The notes: generated from the sequence alone by a model not told the origin. Positions 22,625 through 33,693 are shown, numbered from the stretch's first letter. The stretch is DNA of 38,448 bases from Hirudo medicinalis (GCA_011800805.1 MPNW01000085.1:200800-239247); one strand, 5' to 3'. Made by a program: numbers and translations.

Positions 22625-25600
22625 CATCATTATCAATAGACCATTCATACATCTTACTCCAGCAATTGCAACAGCAAAATCATTACCAATTCAAGCAGCA
22701 GCACATCATTTAAAGACGTAAAACAACGGCACTAACGTTGAGGCCGACCTGAGCAGCTGTTAGATGTTTCTGTTGCGAAGGATCCAAACTCGAAAATATG
22801 GAGGCAGCCTGCGTCTTGAAGTGCTCCTCGAAATTCCAGTAAGCCCTGCGAATCAATGAACTTGTTGTTATTATTATTATTATTATTATCATTATTGTTG
22901 TTGTTTTATTGTTCTCATCATTATTGTTACTATTATAGTTGATGTTATTATTATTATTGCCGTTGTTGTCATCATTATCATTATTATCATTTCTAAAGTT
23001 TTAGATAATTTATACAGCACCATATTCAAGGCAACAGAAGTATTTTGACAACTTTCTGAGCTGACAGGCAGGCACCTGTGATCACCTTGTCACAGTCCAC
23101 ATCAACCAGATCCTCCCCTCATTACCGGGTAGTTAAACCTCGAAACAGTGACGAACCTCAAGAGTTGAAGGTGTCGCTTGCAATCATTATCATAATCCTC
23201 TCACCTCCTCGAATGAACTCTGGCCTCCGGATCAGCGTCTGCTAGTCCTCTCTTGATTGCCTCTTGAATGGTCGTCAGCTGTCTCTCCAGGATGGGTACT
23301 GGCCACACTCTCAGCATTTGCTCCATCAATTCACAGCATTGTCTGCAGTGGGGTTGTTAAGGCAAGATTAATGAATGAATGAATGAACGAATGAATGAGT
23401 AAAGAAATCAGTGAGTGAGTGAATTGTATGAATGAATGAATTGTATGCCATGCCATCTTTACAAAGGAAGTTTCAGTTGAAGGAAAAAGAATTAACAGCA
23501 CCACCATCGTCATCATCATCATCATCATCATTGCTCTTACCTCCTGATAATAGTTGACTTCGAAGTGAGGTTGCATGTTATGTGAGACACCAATCTGTGT
23601 GAGTGTGTGTTCTGAAACATAAAGGTTGAGGTTGAGGTCATTGAGAACATTCATACAGTCACACAGCAATGTCATCGTTAAGTCAATGACAACAATGACA
23701 AAGAGTAGAAACCAGCCATACTGGTAGATCTTCAAAGTAATTATTAATAATAAAATAATAACAACAACAACAACAATAATAATAATAATAATAATAATAA
23801 CACAATGGTCACGATAAGGATGCAGTGTATGCCCACCTGAACTATGAACTTGAGGGCAATGAAGCCAGAGGAGGACATGATCTTGGCAGAATTTTGCAGG
23901 AGTTGAACCAAAGCCTGAATGAGGACTTCAGCCATCTGCTCGAAGTCCTTGCCCATCTCTTGTGAGAAGAAGCTGATGATAAGGAAGGCAAACATTGGTT
24001 AGTTAATGCTGAGGTAGCATCAAAAGAGTTCTGTTTGTCTTGCCAATCAACATGAACATCAATGGTAACATTTTGTGATTTTTGTTTAAAGGTTGATTTA
24101 CTGTAATGTAATATAATCGATAATTCGTCGTTATCGATCTGCAATAGTTGGTGTAATAATATATTATAATTGCATGTAATAATAATAATAATAATAATAT
24201 TAATGGTAAAATAATAAGAAAATCGGTATTATTTTCAAGCATTCCTCGATTCTCTGATGGAAATTGTTATTCAATAAGCAAATATAAAAACACATGTGCG
24301 TGCACGCACGTGCACACAAGTCGCATTTACCACGGCATTAACACTTTTACGAGCGAATATATTTACGAGCCAAGACTAGGAGTTGAACTCACGCAATGGT
24401 GATGCAGGCCTCTCTGACTATCTGTGACCTGAGGTCAAGAACCGAGTTCCTGAGGCTGGCCACGCACGACCTCAAGCTGATTTGGAACTCTGGGTAACTG
24501 GTTGCTCCATGGACCACCAAGGACCTCAGCTCTTTCAACTGGAAGATATGAAACAATGACTGTGATGGGGTGACAGTGAGACTGCTGTTATTAAAGCACT
24601 AGCAAAGATGATTGTCATCGATGCTATTTGTTGGTTAGCGGTTTTTTATTACTTAACGAATATTATGCGGTTTGTTATTAATCAATGAATAATAGTGGTT
24701 TACTATCACATAATGAATGTTAATGTTTTGCTGCAAATCAACAAGTGTAAAAATCATTTTGACTCGACTCACAGCATCCTGTCTCTTCTCCCAGTCCTTG
24801 TTGGTGTCTGAGAGTGTGTCCCTGATCCTGTTCATCTTGTCAGAGACATCTCTGCCCGAGCAGATCTGGAAGAATGATTAAGATGGTAATGATAACTTAA
24901 AAGACTAACAAGCAATTTATTGATGTAAAGTCGGAACTGGGATGATGCCACGAGGGCCTTTAATTATTTCATAATTATTAATTAATATCATTAATTATTC
25001 CTAACGTATTAATATTAATAACCAATTATGACATCACCGACCAGAATCTTGGGGCAATCATGGAACAACCTTGCAAATCCTTCTTCGTCCAATGCTCCTG
25101 CTGCAACACCTATTCAACAGAACAAGGATTTTAATAGTCATCAATGTAATCATCACTACCTTTATTATTATTATTATTATTGTTATTGTTATTATTATTA
25201 CTATTATTGTTGTTGTTGTTATTAGAAAATTGTAAACATTTCTTTAACATTGATCTTTAACAACTATTGACATTGTTGTTGCAATAATTTATATGTACTA
25301 TTTTAATTATTAATATTAAGTAATTATGTAATGTAACATTATAATATAATTATTATGAAATTATCACGAAAGTCACATTCCAATGCATCATCACAGGACT
25401 TATCTCAGAAATCCACAGTTGCATGCTTCATGTGCTGAAACTCTCTCCCTTCATCATCATCATCTCCACCACCACCCATCATCATCATCATCACAACATC
25501 AAGTGGACCCATTAACTATAATTTATTAAACATTAACTCATTAAATATTAACTACGACTTATCAAACAGCAACCTTTTTCTTGACTCCCACCCTGTGGGA

Positions 25601-25782
25601 TCCTGGGCACGACAGACTGACTTCTCCCTGACACGACAGACTTTGGCTTCTTGGACAGGGTCGACTGGGCATTTGAGGCGTCCAATTCGTCTCCTGGTGG
25701 GTTGTGGGCATGACTCGTTAAAACCAGACGACAGATTTAATATGAGTGTTGAACTTAATTACATTTATATCAACAATATGCA

Positions 25783-25819
<37 letters not shown>

Positions 25820-26779
25820 TAGATACAAGTGTAATTTAACAACATTTATTAAAATAAGCTTGTAATTATTGCCAGATGTTCCTTAAGAATCCCAACCTTC
25901 ATTGGCCACCATGAGTCCCTTATTCTTCACGTCGTCCATCTTAGCAAAAATCGTGCTAAGCCTGCAAAAACAGAATTACATTTTTGAATGGAAAGTCATA
26001 CATCATCGAAGATTATGCGACGGCGACGGTAGCAGTGATGATGACGATGTGACGGCAATGACGGTGATGTAAAATTACATGCGGACATACGTCGATCCGA
26101 TGAAAGGCACACCAAAGACAAAACAGATGGCGGCCATTTTGTACCGATTAAAATCAATTCACAACTAAGACTCTGAAAAATGCTGGCCCAATGAAAAGTG
26201 AAATTATTTTTGGAAAATTCACGCTCTCGAGTGACTCACTGCTCAGCAATGTTCCGAGACAATACAAAAAGTGAAACCAAACAAAACAAAGCTGAAGCGA
26301 CTCAAAGACAAAATAAAGATGAAAAAATAAACATATGGAGATGGTAAAATAAAATGACAGAATAAATATAAAAATAATATAAATTGGAAAATTTATTGCA
26401 GATCTTCTCCCCTTGCAAAATCTTAGCATGATTGCATTTTATAATATCCAGAAAAAGAAATAGTGCTGGAATGATAATAAACGAAGGAGCATTTCTCCAT
26501 TTATGCCAAATCTCGAGGTGTTATGTTTTTGTCGAGCAAGCCGGCAGGTAGGGCGACCTTGCGAACGGAGCGAGTGGTCACTGGGTGAGTGAATGAGTGA
26601 GCAAGTGAGTAAGAAAGAGATTACAGAGATTAGAAATTTGACACTCACTTGGATGGGTTGATCTCCCGCCTATTGAGATCGTTCTTTATCTTCTCTCCCA
26701 CGTGTCGATAGAATTCGACGAGCGTCATCGTCGCCTGATCCCTCACCTGTTTTGATTGGTAAAAAATAGGTCACATTAC

Positions 26780-26833
<54 letters not shown>

Positions 26834-29800
26834 TCAGAATATTAAGGAGATGGTCTATAAGAACTTGATTGAGTTTATTTTGATAGGATCCTGGGACTTC
26901 ACTAACAGCCCACATCAAAATCTCTTCCATACATTTACATTTATGTCTGAGCTTGGCAGTGGATGGAAGATCAATTACTAAGTACTAATTGGATATGCAA
27001 TGAGGTCAATTTAATTAACATAACCTTTGCAAACTTAACATAACACTCGTATGTTATTTAGGCATGTATTTATTGGCACATTCAAATCTCCAATACATAA
27101 TCAATCAGTTGTCAAAATCAAATCCTAGATCTCCTTCCAAAAATTTGAATATTAATGAACAAAAATTTGAATATTAATGACCCAGCAACTGGGTCAGGCG
27201 TAGATGAAAGAGGTCATGATTAATTTAGTGGGAGGCAGTGAAGCACAACAAAGTTAACCTCTGTCATGCAACAGCCTGTTGGGACAGTTGGCCAAGAAAT
27301 GCTTTCGAGGGCCACACAAACACACACATACGAATAAAAAAACATTATCATCATCATCATCATCATCATTATCCTCATATTCATTAGCTCACTCTACATC
27401 ATCAATGCCAGATTTCCGTCAACAAGAGAAACCACATCATCACCATCATCAGCATCATCATCAGCATATCCACTCCACCATCACAACACACGGTCGGTCG
27501 TGGCCCGGCACGCAAAGAAAACTCTCTTCGAACTCCATCCCAAAGTAACCATGACGACAGAGGCACGATGCAAAAGGCAAAGCAGAAGGTAAACATGAAA
27601 TAAATGAGCAAAGAGGAGCAAACAAACCTGGCCGTTGGGGTCATCGAGGAGTTTGACAATCTGAGGAACGAGCTTCGAAAGGACGAAATTCTTTGATCCC
27701 CATCTGTAATAGGTTGTTATTATTACATCATCACAATTATTATTACTGGTTATAATGTGATGAGCTTGTTGGTTGGTGTCGTTATGAATTCGCAACCCTT
27801 CCTGTTCCTTGATTCAATTGTTATATGTGGAGGAGAACTTTGGAGTTTGCTTACACTACCAGTCAATAAAATATTCATATTTTGCAAAAATTTAAATTGA
27901 AAAAATTAAAAAAAACTGTCAGCAGGAAGTCATCCAATAACAACTACCACCACCATCATCATCAACATCAACATCTTCATCAGCATCAACAACATCATCA
28001 TCATTGAGGTGGTAATCATGTAACCATTGCCACCATCAACACAACAATCACCATCACCATGACTGCCCTTAAATCCCCTGAATACTAGTAATATTATTAA
28101 TGATGACGATGATGATAATAATAATAATAATAATAACAACAATAATAATAATAATCAAATAACTTATCAATTCCTCTTGATATGCCTGACTAATATTGCA
28201 CCACCATCACTGAATTAACTCCATATGATCATTACAGTCACTGTTACCAACCTCATTACAGTTATCACCATCACCATCATCATCATCATGTTAGGCCATC
28301 AAGGAAGACCTACTCGTTGAGGGCGCACTGGAGACAGGTCAGGATTTCTTCTTTGACCTTCCAGAGTTTGTGTGTGAAACCTGGTCCAAGTCTTTCTGCG
28401 ACGTACTGTTTCCATGGAGAGGTTAACGTAAGGATAAGGGCGATGGTTTCACATGAATGATGTTGTTGTTGTTGTCATGTTGTATTGTCATCATTATGAT
28501 GTTTATTATGTATAAGCTTAGTATAACACTTTAGTATTATTATATCTTTATGATAAACAGGAATAACATTCACAAATACATCCTAACAAGAGTCGTTGTC
28601 AAAATGAAAAACATTTCCAAAAAATGCATTTGACACAACATTTAAACACTTTTTATGTTTTTTTTTTTGTGTTTTCAGATGCTCGTGATATTTCACAATT
28701 TTAATAATTTATCAATTAAATATTTGTAAGTTTCACTTCAAACTTTTGGTTTAAAAAAAAATCACTTATAAATCACTTATCTGAGCCCACTATCAGGTCA
28801 GATGTTCTCATTCAAAGACTTCTTCAAACGGCCCAAGAAGCAACAATATTCACTCACAAACGACACGCACACAACACACTCATTCATCGGGCTTCCCACT
28901 CACACAAATATGAATTCATTCATTCATTCACTTGCATAACTTTGGCTTACAACTGGACGGACAGACCGATGGGATTGTATGGCATTAATTTGAGCTGCAT
29001 GAATGGATGAAAAATTCCAGTGCCAACAAGTAAAAGTGCAGAGGAGTTGTTTAAAGGAAACATGTGTGTTGTAATGTTGTTAGTTCACGAGCCAATCAAA
29101 GTCATGGACCAACCAGGTAATATCAGATAACCATAACAAAAGTGGTAGGTTTCGTGACTGAACTATCACCATGGCGATAAGAGACATCATAAAAGATGAA
29201 CGTGACCTTCACAGAGGTACGACATATTATAAACAACATATTAACTGTTTACTTTCAATTAATTATCATTCAAATTATCTTAAGATTGCTTATCTATTGC
29301 TGCAAGTCATCATCATCATCATCATCATCAGACACCGATTTTGTCTCACCTGAGGTGTTGAGCCAGGGTTCATGAGGTTAAGCAAAACAGCCCTGGCATT
29401 TTCTCTGACCTGGAAATGATCGAACAAAATTGCTTCAATTTTTTTTCATTCTAGAATTACAAAAAATAATCTGGCACAAGCAAATTAATCAAATGCGAGT
29501 CAATGCGAACGTAATCCACAAAGTCTCACAAAAATATCAAATATTTACGAAATAAAATCTGCACAACCTCTGTTTTCCAATTTACACAGGTGTACACAAT
29601 TTAATAATTAGTACGTAATAAGTGATCTGATCGTTGGTCACTCTATCCAGAATTACTGAGAAAATAATAATAATAATAATAATAAACAAATAAATAACAT
29701 ATAAATATTTGCAAGCAGCATTAACTTTAAATTCATAAACAAGAGTGTCGCAGGAGAGCGACAGGAAGAACCACTCGAAACATGTGACAAAATTAGCTAC

Positions 29801-31178
29801 AAAAAAACCATCGAAACAAGATGTCGCAAAAATGCCTTATTTACAACAAAACGAGGACAAAAAAGGAGGAAATACTTTTACGAAACAAATCTACAAATCG
29901 ACAAAATAACTCCGACCACCTCGCCTGCATTCCAATTGGAATGAAGATGAATGTGGGGGGAAATAAAACACAAAAACAAGTTCTTTTTTAAAATCTATCG
30001 AATGCACGAGCATGGAAGAGATGCACAAATACAAAGAACCATTATACAAACAAATACTCAAGCATGCAAACAAATACGAAGAGATATTCGAAGAGGGGAA
30101 GAAACGATCGAGTGCACGAACGAACGGGCAGACTACTCACCTGATCTTTGTTGTCTCCGAGGCGATCGATGACTGCCGGCAAAACTGCAAAAATTGAACG
30201 AAAGATTGTAAGGATCACCGAGCGGTAAAGTAGGTGATGGCGACACTTGTTATAAGTCAATGACAACGAAGACGACACTTGTTATAAGTCAATGACAACG
30301 AAGACGACACGGCAACGACGATAGCCAAGGTGAGGGCGACCAGGAATTTGAGGCAAGTAACATGCCTGCATTTAAGTGTATTTACAACATGAGGACATCA
30401 AGTCAGCTGATGATGACAAGATAACCTGAACGATAACAAAAGGTTATTTCAGTTCTTGACATCAGTTGTTGACAACAAGAGCTGAGCTGATGATTATCAT
30501 TCTTCTCACATTATTTCTAACAACTCATCACTTTATCATGTACTTCACATCAAGTGCTCACATCAACTGGTCTCGTAAATGTGGGGACAGAATCCAGTCC
30601 CAAACCGAGACCGAGTCAAGACCGGCCTAACACCAAAACATGAAGCACCAATCAAAGCAGAAGTGCATTTTACCAATCAGACAATTCCGTTAAAACTATT
30701 TTTAGCAACCATTTTGTTTTACTCAATTTTAAAGAGAAAAAAGATAACCTGATCTTAAAAAGTGATTTTCTATTTGAAAATCTATTTGTCACTTGAAAGG
30801 GTTTAAAAGTGAACTCCACTAAGATCTATTTTTCTCTTCCCTGTCAACTTCAACACTTAAGGATGACATTAATTTTACAGTTTTGACACGATGCCATGTC
30901 CAAAACTACTCATTCCCGATTTTGATCATTCATTTACAACTTTGATCATTCATTTACAACTTTGATCATTCATTTACAACTTCGATCATTCATTCCTATT
31001 CGATTGCTCGTCGTCACATACGATTCCTGGATCCATGAAGTCAAGACATTTGTCATTCACCTTCTCATTTGCCGATGATGACGATGATTGATGAGTTCAA
31101 TAATGAAATATATAAAAAAAATAGCAACGAACAAGATAAAACATCATGTTTGAATTTTTAGGTTCACCCTTGCTGGAA

Positions 31179-31215
<37 letters not shown>

Positions 31216-33693
31216 TCAAATAATTAAACCACTCTGATGATTCCTATACATTCACACAACTTCTTTTAATCAATCTTTTTTAGGAACTGCAAAAATGAAA
31301 ACATTCCAGCTATGCACAGCTGGAGTGAATACAATCCAAGGAGGAGCTCGTGCAAGCACACACAAAAATACACGAGAGCCCACAGGAACGGAAACCATAC
31401 CAGCCAAATTTTTCAAGGTCGCGAGGTCGAGTGCTGCAGATACCCGGTCTATCCGGCAGGAGATATCCTCACCTGATACTGTATTATGTCTGCAACTTTA
31501 TTGTGCTGCAGTGAATTTTATATTTTGTAGCAAAATTACATGCAATCAGATTTATATACAAGCAATCTCGCTAGCACACAAAAGCAATGATAAAGAAAAT
31601 TAGAGCATTTCAATGGTTGTCATCTCGAAAATTTATAACTTCATTCTGTAGAGAATAATGAGGCGGCATTATCCTGACCATCCACCACCATCATCATCAT
31701 CATCATGACACCACCAGTACCAGGTTGGACATGCCTCAAGGACAGAGAAGTCATGTTTTAAACATGTCGACAAAAATACCAGGACGTCCAATTTAGAAAG
31801 TGAAGCAGTAACACGAGCAGCACAAGCGAGCATCTGTTGGCCAATCAGTTGAAACTAAAGAAAACTTGTTTGTCGGTCAATTACAGGCCGAACAGGCTTG
31901 GAAAATTAGTCCTGATTTTCTATTATAAGCATCGTCACTCATAAGCCAGTTTGCCAATTAACATAGATTAACCTAATAACCCTCGCTTAATAGAGAGGTA
32001 TAATGTTCAAAAGGATAAATATAGATGTGGATGACATGTAATAATAGGGTGATTTGTGGACCAATGCATGGCATTAAAAAAGTAATTCACCATTGCAATG
32101 CATTGTCATCACATTTTCAGCTCCCATCAATGCATTACTTCCAGGAATTTCACATTAAGCAAATGCATTTCAAGTAATCAACCAATCTGCATTCTAAGCC
32201 AGTGACTAATTGCACTCAAACAAACATTGCATTTTCGCTAAATTAAGATTCTTGAAAACTTAATGCAATTCACTTTGCATGCTCCCCTTAAGAATCTGTC
32301 GGACATGACTTGACATTTGAATAATTTAACATTCAAGTAGTAAATTTTTTTCTTTCATCAAAGTCCATGCAGGAAATTAGGATTGTAGTCTCTGGCACTA
32401 ACTAATAGAAATGTGACTGAGCTGAAAAATGACATGATATGGACAAATCCATCATCTCCTGACATTGCACTTCATGTTATCGTCGTCTACCATTACTTTA
32501 TGTTTGTACAAATATACAAACTAATTCATGCCTTAATAATAATGCAAGATATATTGTATATTGGCTGGAGCAGTTTATGGGAAGACGTTACCAACAAATA
32601 TTTTGTAGGACTTAAAATGTGTAATTATGTCTGATACTAAAAATATTATTCCAAATCAAATCTTTAAACCAATGTCATGAAATGACATAACGAATATTAT
32701 AATATCTGCATTTTAAACGACTATAAATAATAAAATAATAAATAATAATTTAAATAATAAAACAAAATTATTGATTACTATAAACTATTAATTACTATAA
32801 ATTGTTATATATTACTGTAAGACGATTAAATGAAATTATTTACCATTAATGGCAACCATTTCAATTCTAACCTGAAGTGACGTATGGCCTGAAACTGTTC
32901 TTCATCCTACCTATCAGCTGCAGTATCAACTCAAGGCCCAGCAGAGAAACCTGAGGAGAGCAGAGATAAAAAGATGAATTCAATTGTGAACATCCGAAGA
33001 ACTTAACATCTTCAACCGGTCAATCAATCAATCATCTCCAACCAATCAACCAAATCCATCAATCTCCAATCAGACCAATAAATTTGTCTTATGATGAAGG
33101 AATGTTGTTTCAAAGGTTATTAAGACTCAGAAATTATTAGCGAGTTACTTTTCTCAGATAAAATTTCAAAGTCAATGAAAACAGATCAGCAAAATGGAAT
33201 GATCATCGTGACTAGCAAATTAAATCATCCAGAGTGTGAATCGAAACAATCGAGACAAAAAAGAAATGTCATTTGACATTGGAAATCAACAATCTCCACA
33301 TCGAAAGACTCCAAAATATAAAATTTATTATCATCTTGACCTTGCAGATAAAGAGACATTGGCTCTGAATTTGACAAACAATAGCAACAACACTAATGAT
33401 ATCAGCAGCACTATCAGATAACCATCAAAATCATTAGTCGTTGAAGTAACGAGTGCATGTTAAGTGCAGATACAACATCAAAAGATCCACACATCCAAAA
33501 ATTAAATGCACACCTTAAAACTGCTGCTGTTGACCCAAAGTGCCAACCCGTCCACTATCTTGTCCATGTCTTCGCAATATAGGGATGTCGTTTCATCCTG
33601 GAGGTAGGTGTTCAACTCCTCCCCTGTCTCCATCCTCTTCCTGGTGTCCTGGGTGAGGACGCCCGAGACAAAGTAATCCAGCGTCTCAGCCAT
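13936..33693 (-). CDS. CLASP: CLASP (CLIP-associating protein, microtubule plus-end stabiliser), complete, 38 exons
   Basis: Binds microtubule plus ends and tubulin, promotes rescue and limits catastrophe in interphase, at the cortex and at kinetochores. Exons from the 5' end: 33693-33514, 32950-32872, 30184-30141, 29409-29350, 28405-28314, 27703-27628, 26746-26649, 25961-25897, 25693-25574, 25100-25042, 24865-24773, 24538-24393, 23972-23837, 23611-23541, 23342-23205, 22845-22749, 22388-22252, 22156-22095, 21796-21674, 21143-20979, 20437-20354, 20106-19995, 19679-19538, 19110-18973, 18608-18505, 18177-18053, 17880-17778, 17589-17367, 17131-17045, 16721-16582, 16366-16165, 16016-15941, 15675-15543, 15409-15280, 15186-15058, 14872-14663, 14456-14340, 14010-13936. 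The sum is 4371 nt, 1456 aa, with all phases consistent; vertebrate CLASP1/2 are about 1300-1540 aa. The start is the first Met of an N-terminus that aligns to CLASP. Domain blocks are listed separately. Confidence 0.94.
14511..14587. repeat. CAA then AAT triplet microsatellite in CLASP intron 36
   Basis: About 18 CAA units followed by AAT units. On the gene strand it reads TTG and TAT, which produces a false poly-Cys open frame in one reading. Confidence 0.95.
14967..15043 (+). repeat. SINE-like 3' end with ATT tail in CLASP intron 35
   Basis: GGCGCCTCTGACGC near 14971 and AAATTAACTATTATT at 15004 lead into an (ATT)n array. The first word recurs near 37970 in the VAV intron and the second near 11650. 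Confidence 0.6.
15763..15806 (-). repeat. Fragment of the same dispersed SINE-like repeat
   Basis: By eye it matches the segment around 4172-4216 over roughly 44 nt with scattered differences (both contain a TTACRTAAC core and end near CTCC-TGCAACGGG or its variant). It lies in CLASP intron 32. The tRNA-like part is not recognisable here. Confidence 0.4.
16101..16125. repeat. AC dinucleotide microsatellite
   Basis: A pure (AC)n array of 25 nt in CLASP intron 31, reading GT on the gene strand. Confidence 0.95.
16491..16528. repeat. CAA/AAT triplet microsatellite
   Basis: Mixed CAA and AAT units in CLASP intron 30. Confidence 0.9.
16823..16855. repeat. AAT triplet microsatellite
   Basis: Near-perfect AAT array in CLASP intron 29. 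Confidence 0.9.
17045..18608 (-). other. CLASP: CLASP exons 25-29: TOG3 domain (residues 840-1053)
   Basis: Third TOG-type HEAT domain. Seen: GSWIERRDSLVCLQSLLQNHRQLS, which aligns to the vertebrate NWSERKEGLLGLQNLLKNQRTLS segment, then EVRRVTDLFDRLFFD, FLDTLVHFI, MLLNKLGSET, ISSDVKLAITRIIT, EPKSPEVRK and MLDALPKSFQ. Exon 26 needs the upstream of two nearby AGs (high end 18177) to stay in frame and match length. Confidence 0.93.
19117..19213. repeat. 20-nt minisatellite built from ATGG/ATGA words, next to CLASP exon 24
   Basis: Units beginning GTTGAATGGATGGATGG start at 19131, 19151, 19171 (a longer 32-nt variant) and 19203. On the gene strand it is pyrimidine-rich (CCAT/CCACC) and ends 7 nt before the exon 24 acceptor. 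Confidence 0.85.
19435..19498. repeat. CAC/CAT triplet repeat in CLASP intron 23
   Basis: Imperfect CAC, CAT and ACC units, reading GTG/ATG in the transcript. Confidence 0.85.
19751..19789. repeat. AAT/AAC triplet microsatellite
   Basis: AAT units followed by AAC units in CLASP intron 22. Confidence 0.9.
20898..20960. repeat. CAT/CAC triplet repeat just downstream of the CLASP exon 20 donor
   Basis: Imperfect CATCATCATCACTATCAC array within about 15-80 nt of the exon 20 donor, reading GAT/ATG in the transcript. Confidence 0.8.
22041..22084. repeat. CAC/CAT triplet repeat beside the CLASP exon 18 donor
   Basis: About 44 nt of CAT and CAC units starting about 10 nt into intron 18 (gene sense). 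Confidence 0.9.
22569..22630. repeat. ATT triplet microsatellite
   Basis: Long ATT array with GTT and CAT interruptions in CLASP intron 16. Confidence 0.95.
23507..23531. repeat. CAT triplet repeat beside the CLASP exon 14 donor
   Basis: A CAT array starting about 10 nt into intron 14 in gene sense, so the transcript reads GAU repeats right after the donor. Confidence 0.9.
23754..23801. repeat. AAC/AAT triplet microsatellite
   Basis: AAC then AAT units in CLASP intron 13. Confidence 0.95.
24291..24318. other. 28-nt alternating pyrimidine-purine tract with a 14-bp palindrome
   Basis: Every step from 24291 to 24318 is pyrimidine then purine, and the centre GTGCGTGCACGCAC is a perfect palindrome. 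It lies in CLASP intron 12, about 90 nt upstream in coordinate terms of exon 12. Such tracts can adopt Z-DNA. Confidence 0.6.
25161..25224. repeat. ATT/GTT triplet microsatellite
   Basis: ATT array with GTT and ACT interruptions in CLASP intron 9. Confidence 0.95.
25574..25961 (-). other. CLASP: CLASP exons 8-9: TOG1-TOG2 linker (residues 210-271)
   Basis: Exon 8 carries the family segment STIFAKMDDV. Exon 9 is a Ser/Lys-rich linker with KKPKSVV and PRIPQGG. This PRIP is close to, but lacks the Ser of, an SxIP motif. Confidence 0.9.
25783..25820. repeat. AAT triplet microsatellite
   Basis: Perfect AAT array in CLASP intron 8. Confidence 0.95.
26124..26140. promoter_or_regulatory. YY1-like palindrome in CLASP intron 7, possible internal promoter element
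   Basis: ATGGCGGCCAT, nearly self-complementary, sits in AAACAGATGGCGGCCATTTT. This resembles the YY1 consensus often found at animal promoters. It lies between the last TOG1 exon and exon 8, in a locally CpG-richer stretch (about 26010-26145). The motif is seen; promoter function is inference. Confidence 0.3.
26780..26832. repeat. AAT triplet microsatellite
   Basis: Perfect AAT array of about 53 nt in CLASP intron 6, about 35 nt from the exon 7 acceptor. Confidence 0.95.
27138..27180. repeat. 22-nt tandem duplication in CLASP intron 6
   Basis: Two copies of CAAAAATTTGAATATTAATG plus two bases, back to back. Confidence 0.9.
27345..27372. repeat. CAT triplet microsatellite
   Basis: CAT array in CLASP intron 6; a second, looser CAT/CAC patch follows at about 27432-27480. 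Confidence 0.9.
27942..28004. repeat. CAC/CAT/CAA triplet repeat
   Basis: Imperfect CAT, CAC and CAA units in CLASP intron 5; a further CAT/CAC patch lies at 28258-28290 beside the exon 5 donor. Confidence 0.85.
28100..28155. repeat. GAT to AAT/AAC triplet microsatellite
   Basis: Starts as GAT/GAC units and becomes AAT/AAC; CLASP intron 5. Confidence 0.9.
30241..30310. repeat. 32-nt tandem duplication, 2.2 copies, in CLASP intron 2
   Basis: A 32-nt unit beginning CGACACTTGTTATAAGTCAA is repeated perfectly at 30241 and 30273, with the start of a third at 30305. Confidence 0.95.
30921..30995. repeat. 20-nt minisatellite, three perfect copies plus a partial fourth
   Basis: TTTGATCATTCATTTACAAC is repeated perfectly at 30921, 30941 and 30961. 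A fourth copy from 30981 begins TTCGATCATTCATT and then diverges. Intron 2 of CLASP. Confidence 0.95.
31180..31213. repeat. AAT triplet microsatellite
   Basis: Perfect AAT array in CLASP intron 2. Confidence 0.95.

Larger units (their letters stand above)
22749..25100 (-). other. CLASP: CLASP exons 10-16: TOG2 domain (residues 272-518)
   Basis: The arched TOG2 domain, the main rescue and anti-catastrophe module in vertebrates. Seen: ALDEEGFARLF, RIRDTLSDTNKDWEKR, LKELRSLVVHGA, RSQIVREACITIA, QNSAKIMSSSGFIALKFI, SHRLVSHITCNLTSKS, IKRGLADADPEARVHSRRAY and the YWNFEEHF/FSSLDPSQQK end. Every exon aligns to human CLASP without gaps that would suggest a missing exon. Exon 10 begins at a tandem NAGNAG acceptor (25100 or 25097). 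Confidence 0.94.
30185..32871 (-). other. CLASP intron 2, the longest intron
   Basis: No coding exon is supported. It contains a 32-nt tandem duplication (30241-30310), a 20-nt minisatellite (30921-30995), an AAT array (31180-31213) and a short CAT repeat (31684-31706). The remaining sequence is AT-rich and unremarkable by eye. Confidence 0.6.
26649..33693 (-). other. CLASP: CLASP exons 1-7: TOG1 domain (residues 1-210)
   Basis: HEAT-repeat pairs of the first TOG domain. Matches to vertebrate CLASP include VDGLALWVNSSSFK, VIDRLGDNKDQVRE, GFTHKLWKVKEEILTCL, LSKLVPQIVKLLDDPNGQVRD and LVEFYRHVGEKI. Exon 3 is only 44 nt and exon 4 is 60 nt. Introns here are the longest in the gene; intron 2 is about 2.7 kb. 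In vertebrate CLASP2, shorter isoforms lack this domain, so an internal start below 26649 is possible. Confidence 0.93.

Noticed and set aside
30921..30995. CRISPR-like array
   Set aside because: Repeats are directly adjacent with no unique spacers, and the DNA is an animal intron.
31295..31603. 102-codon plus-strand open frame in CLASP intron 2
   Set aside because: No recognisable domain and no splice-compatible link to a neighbour; judged chance.
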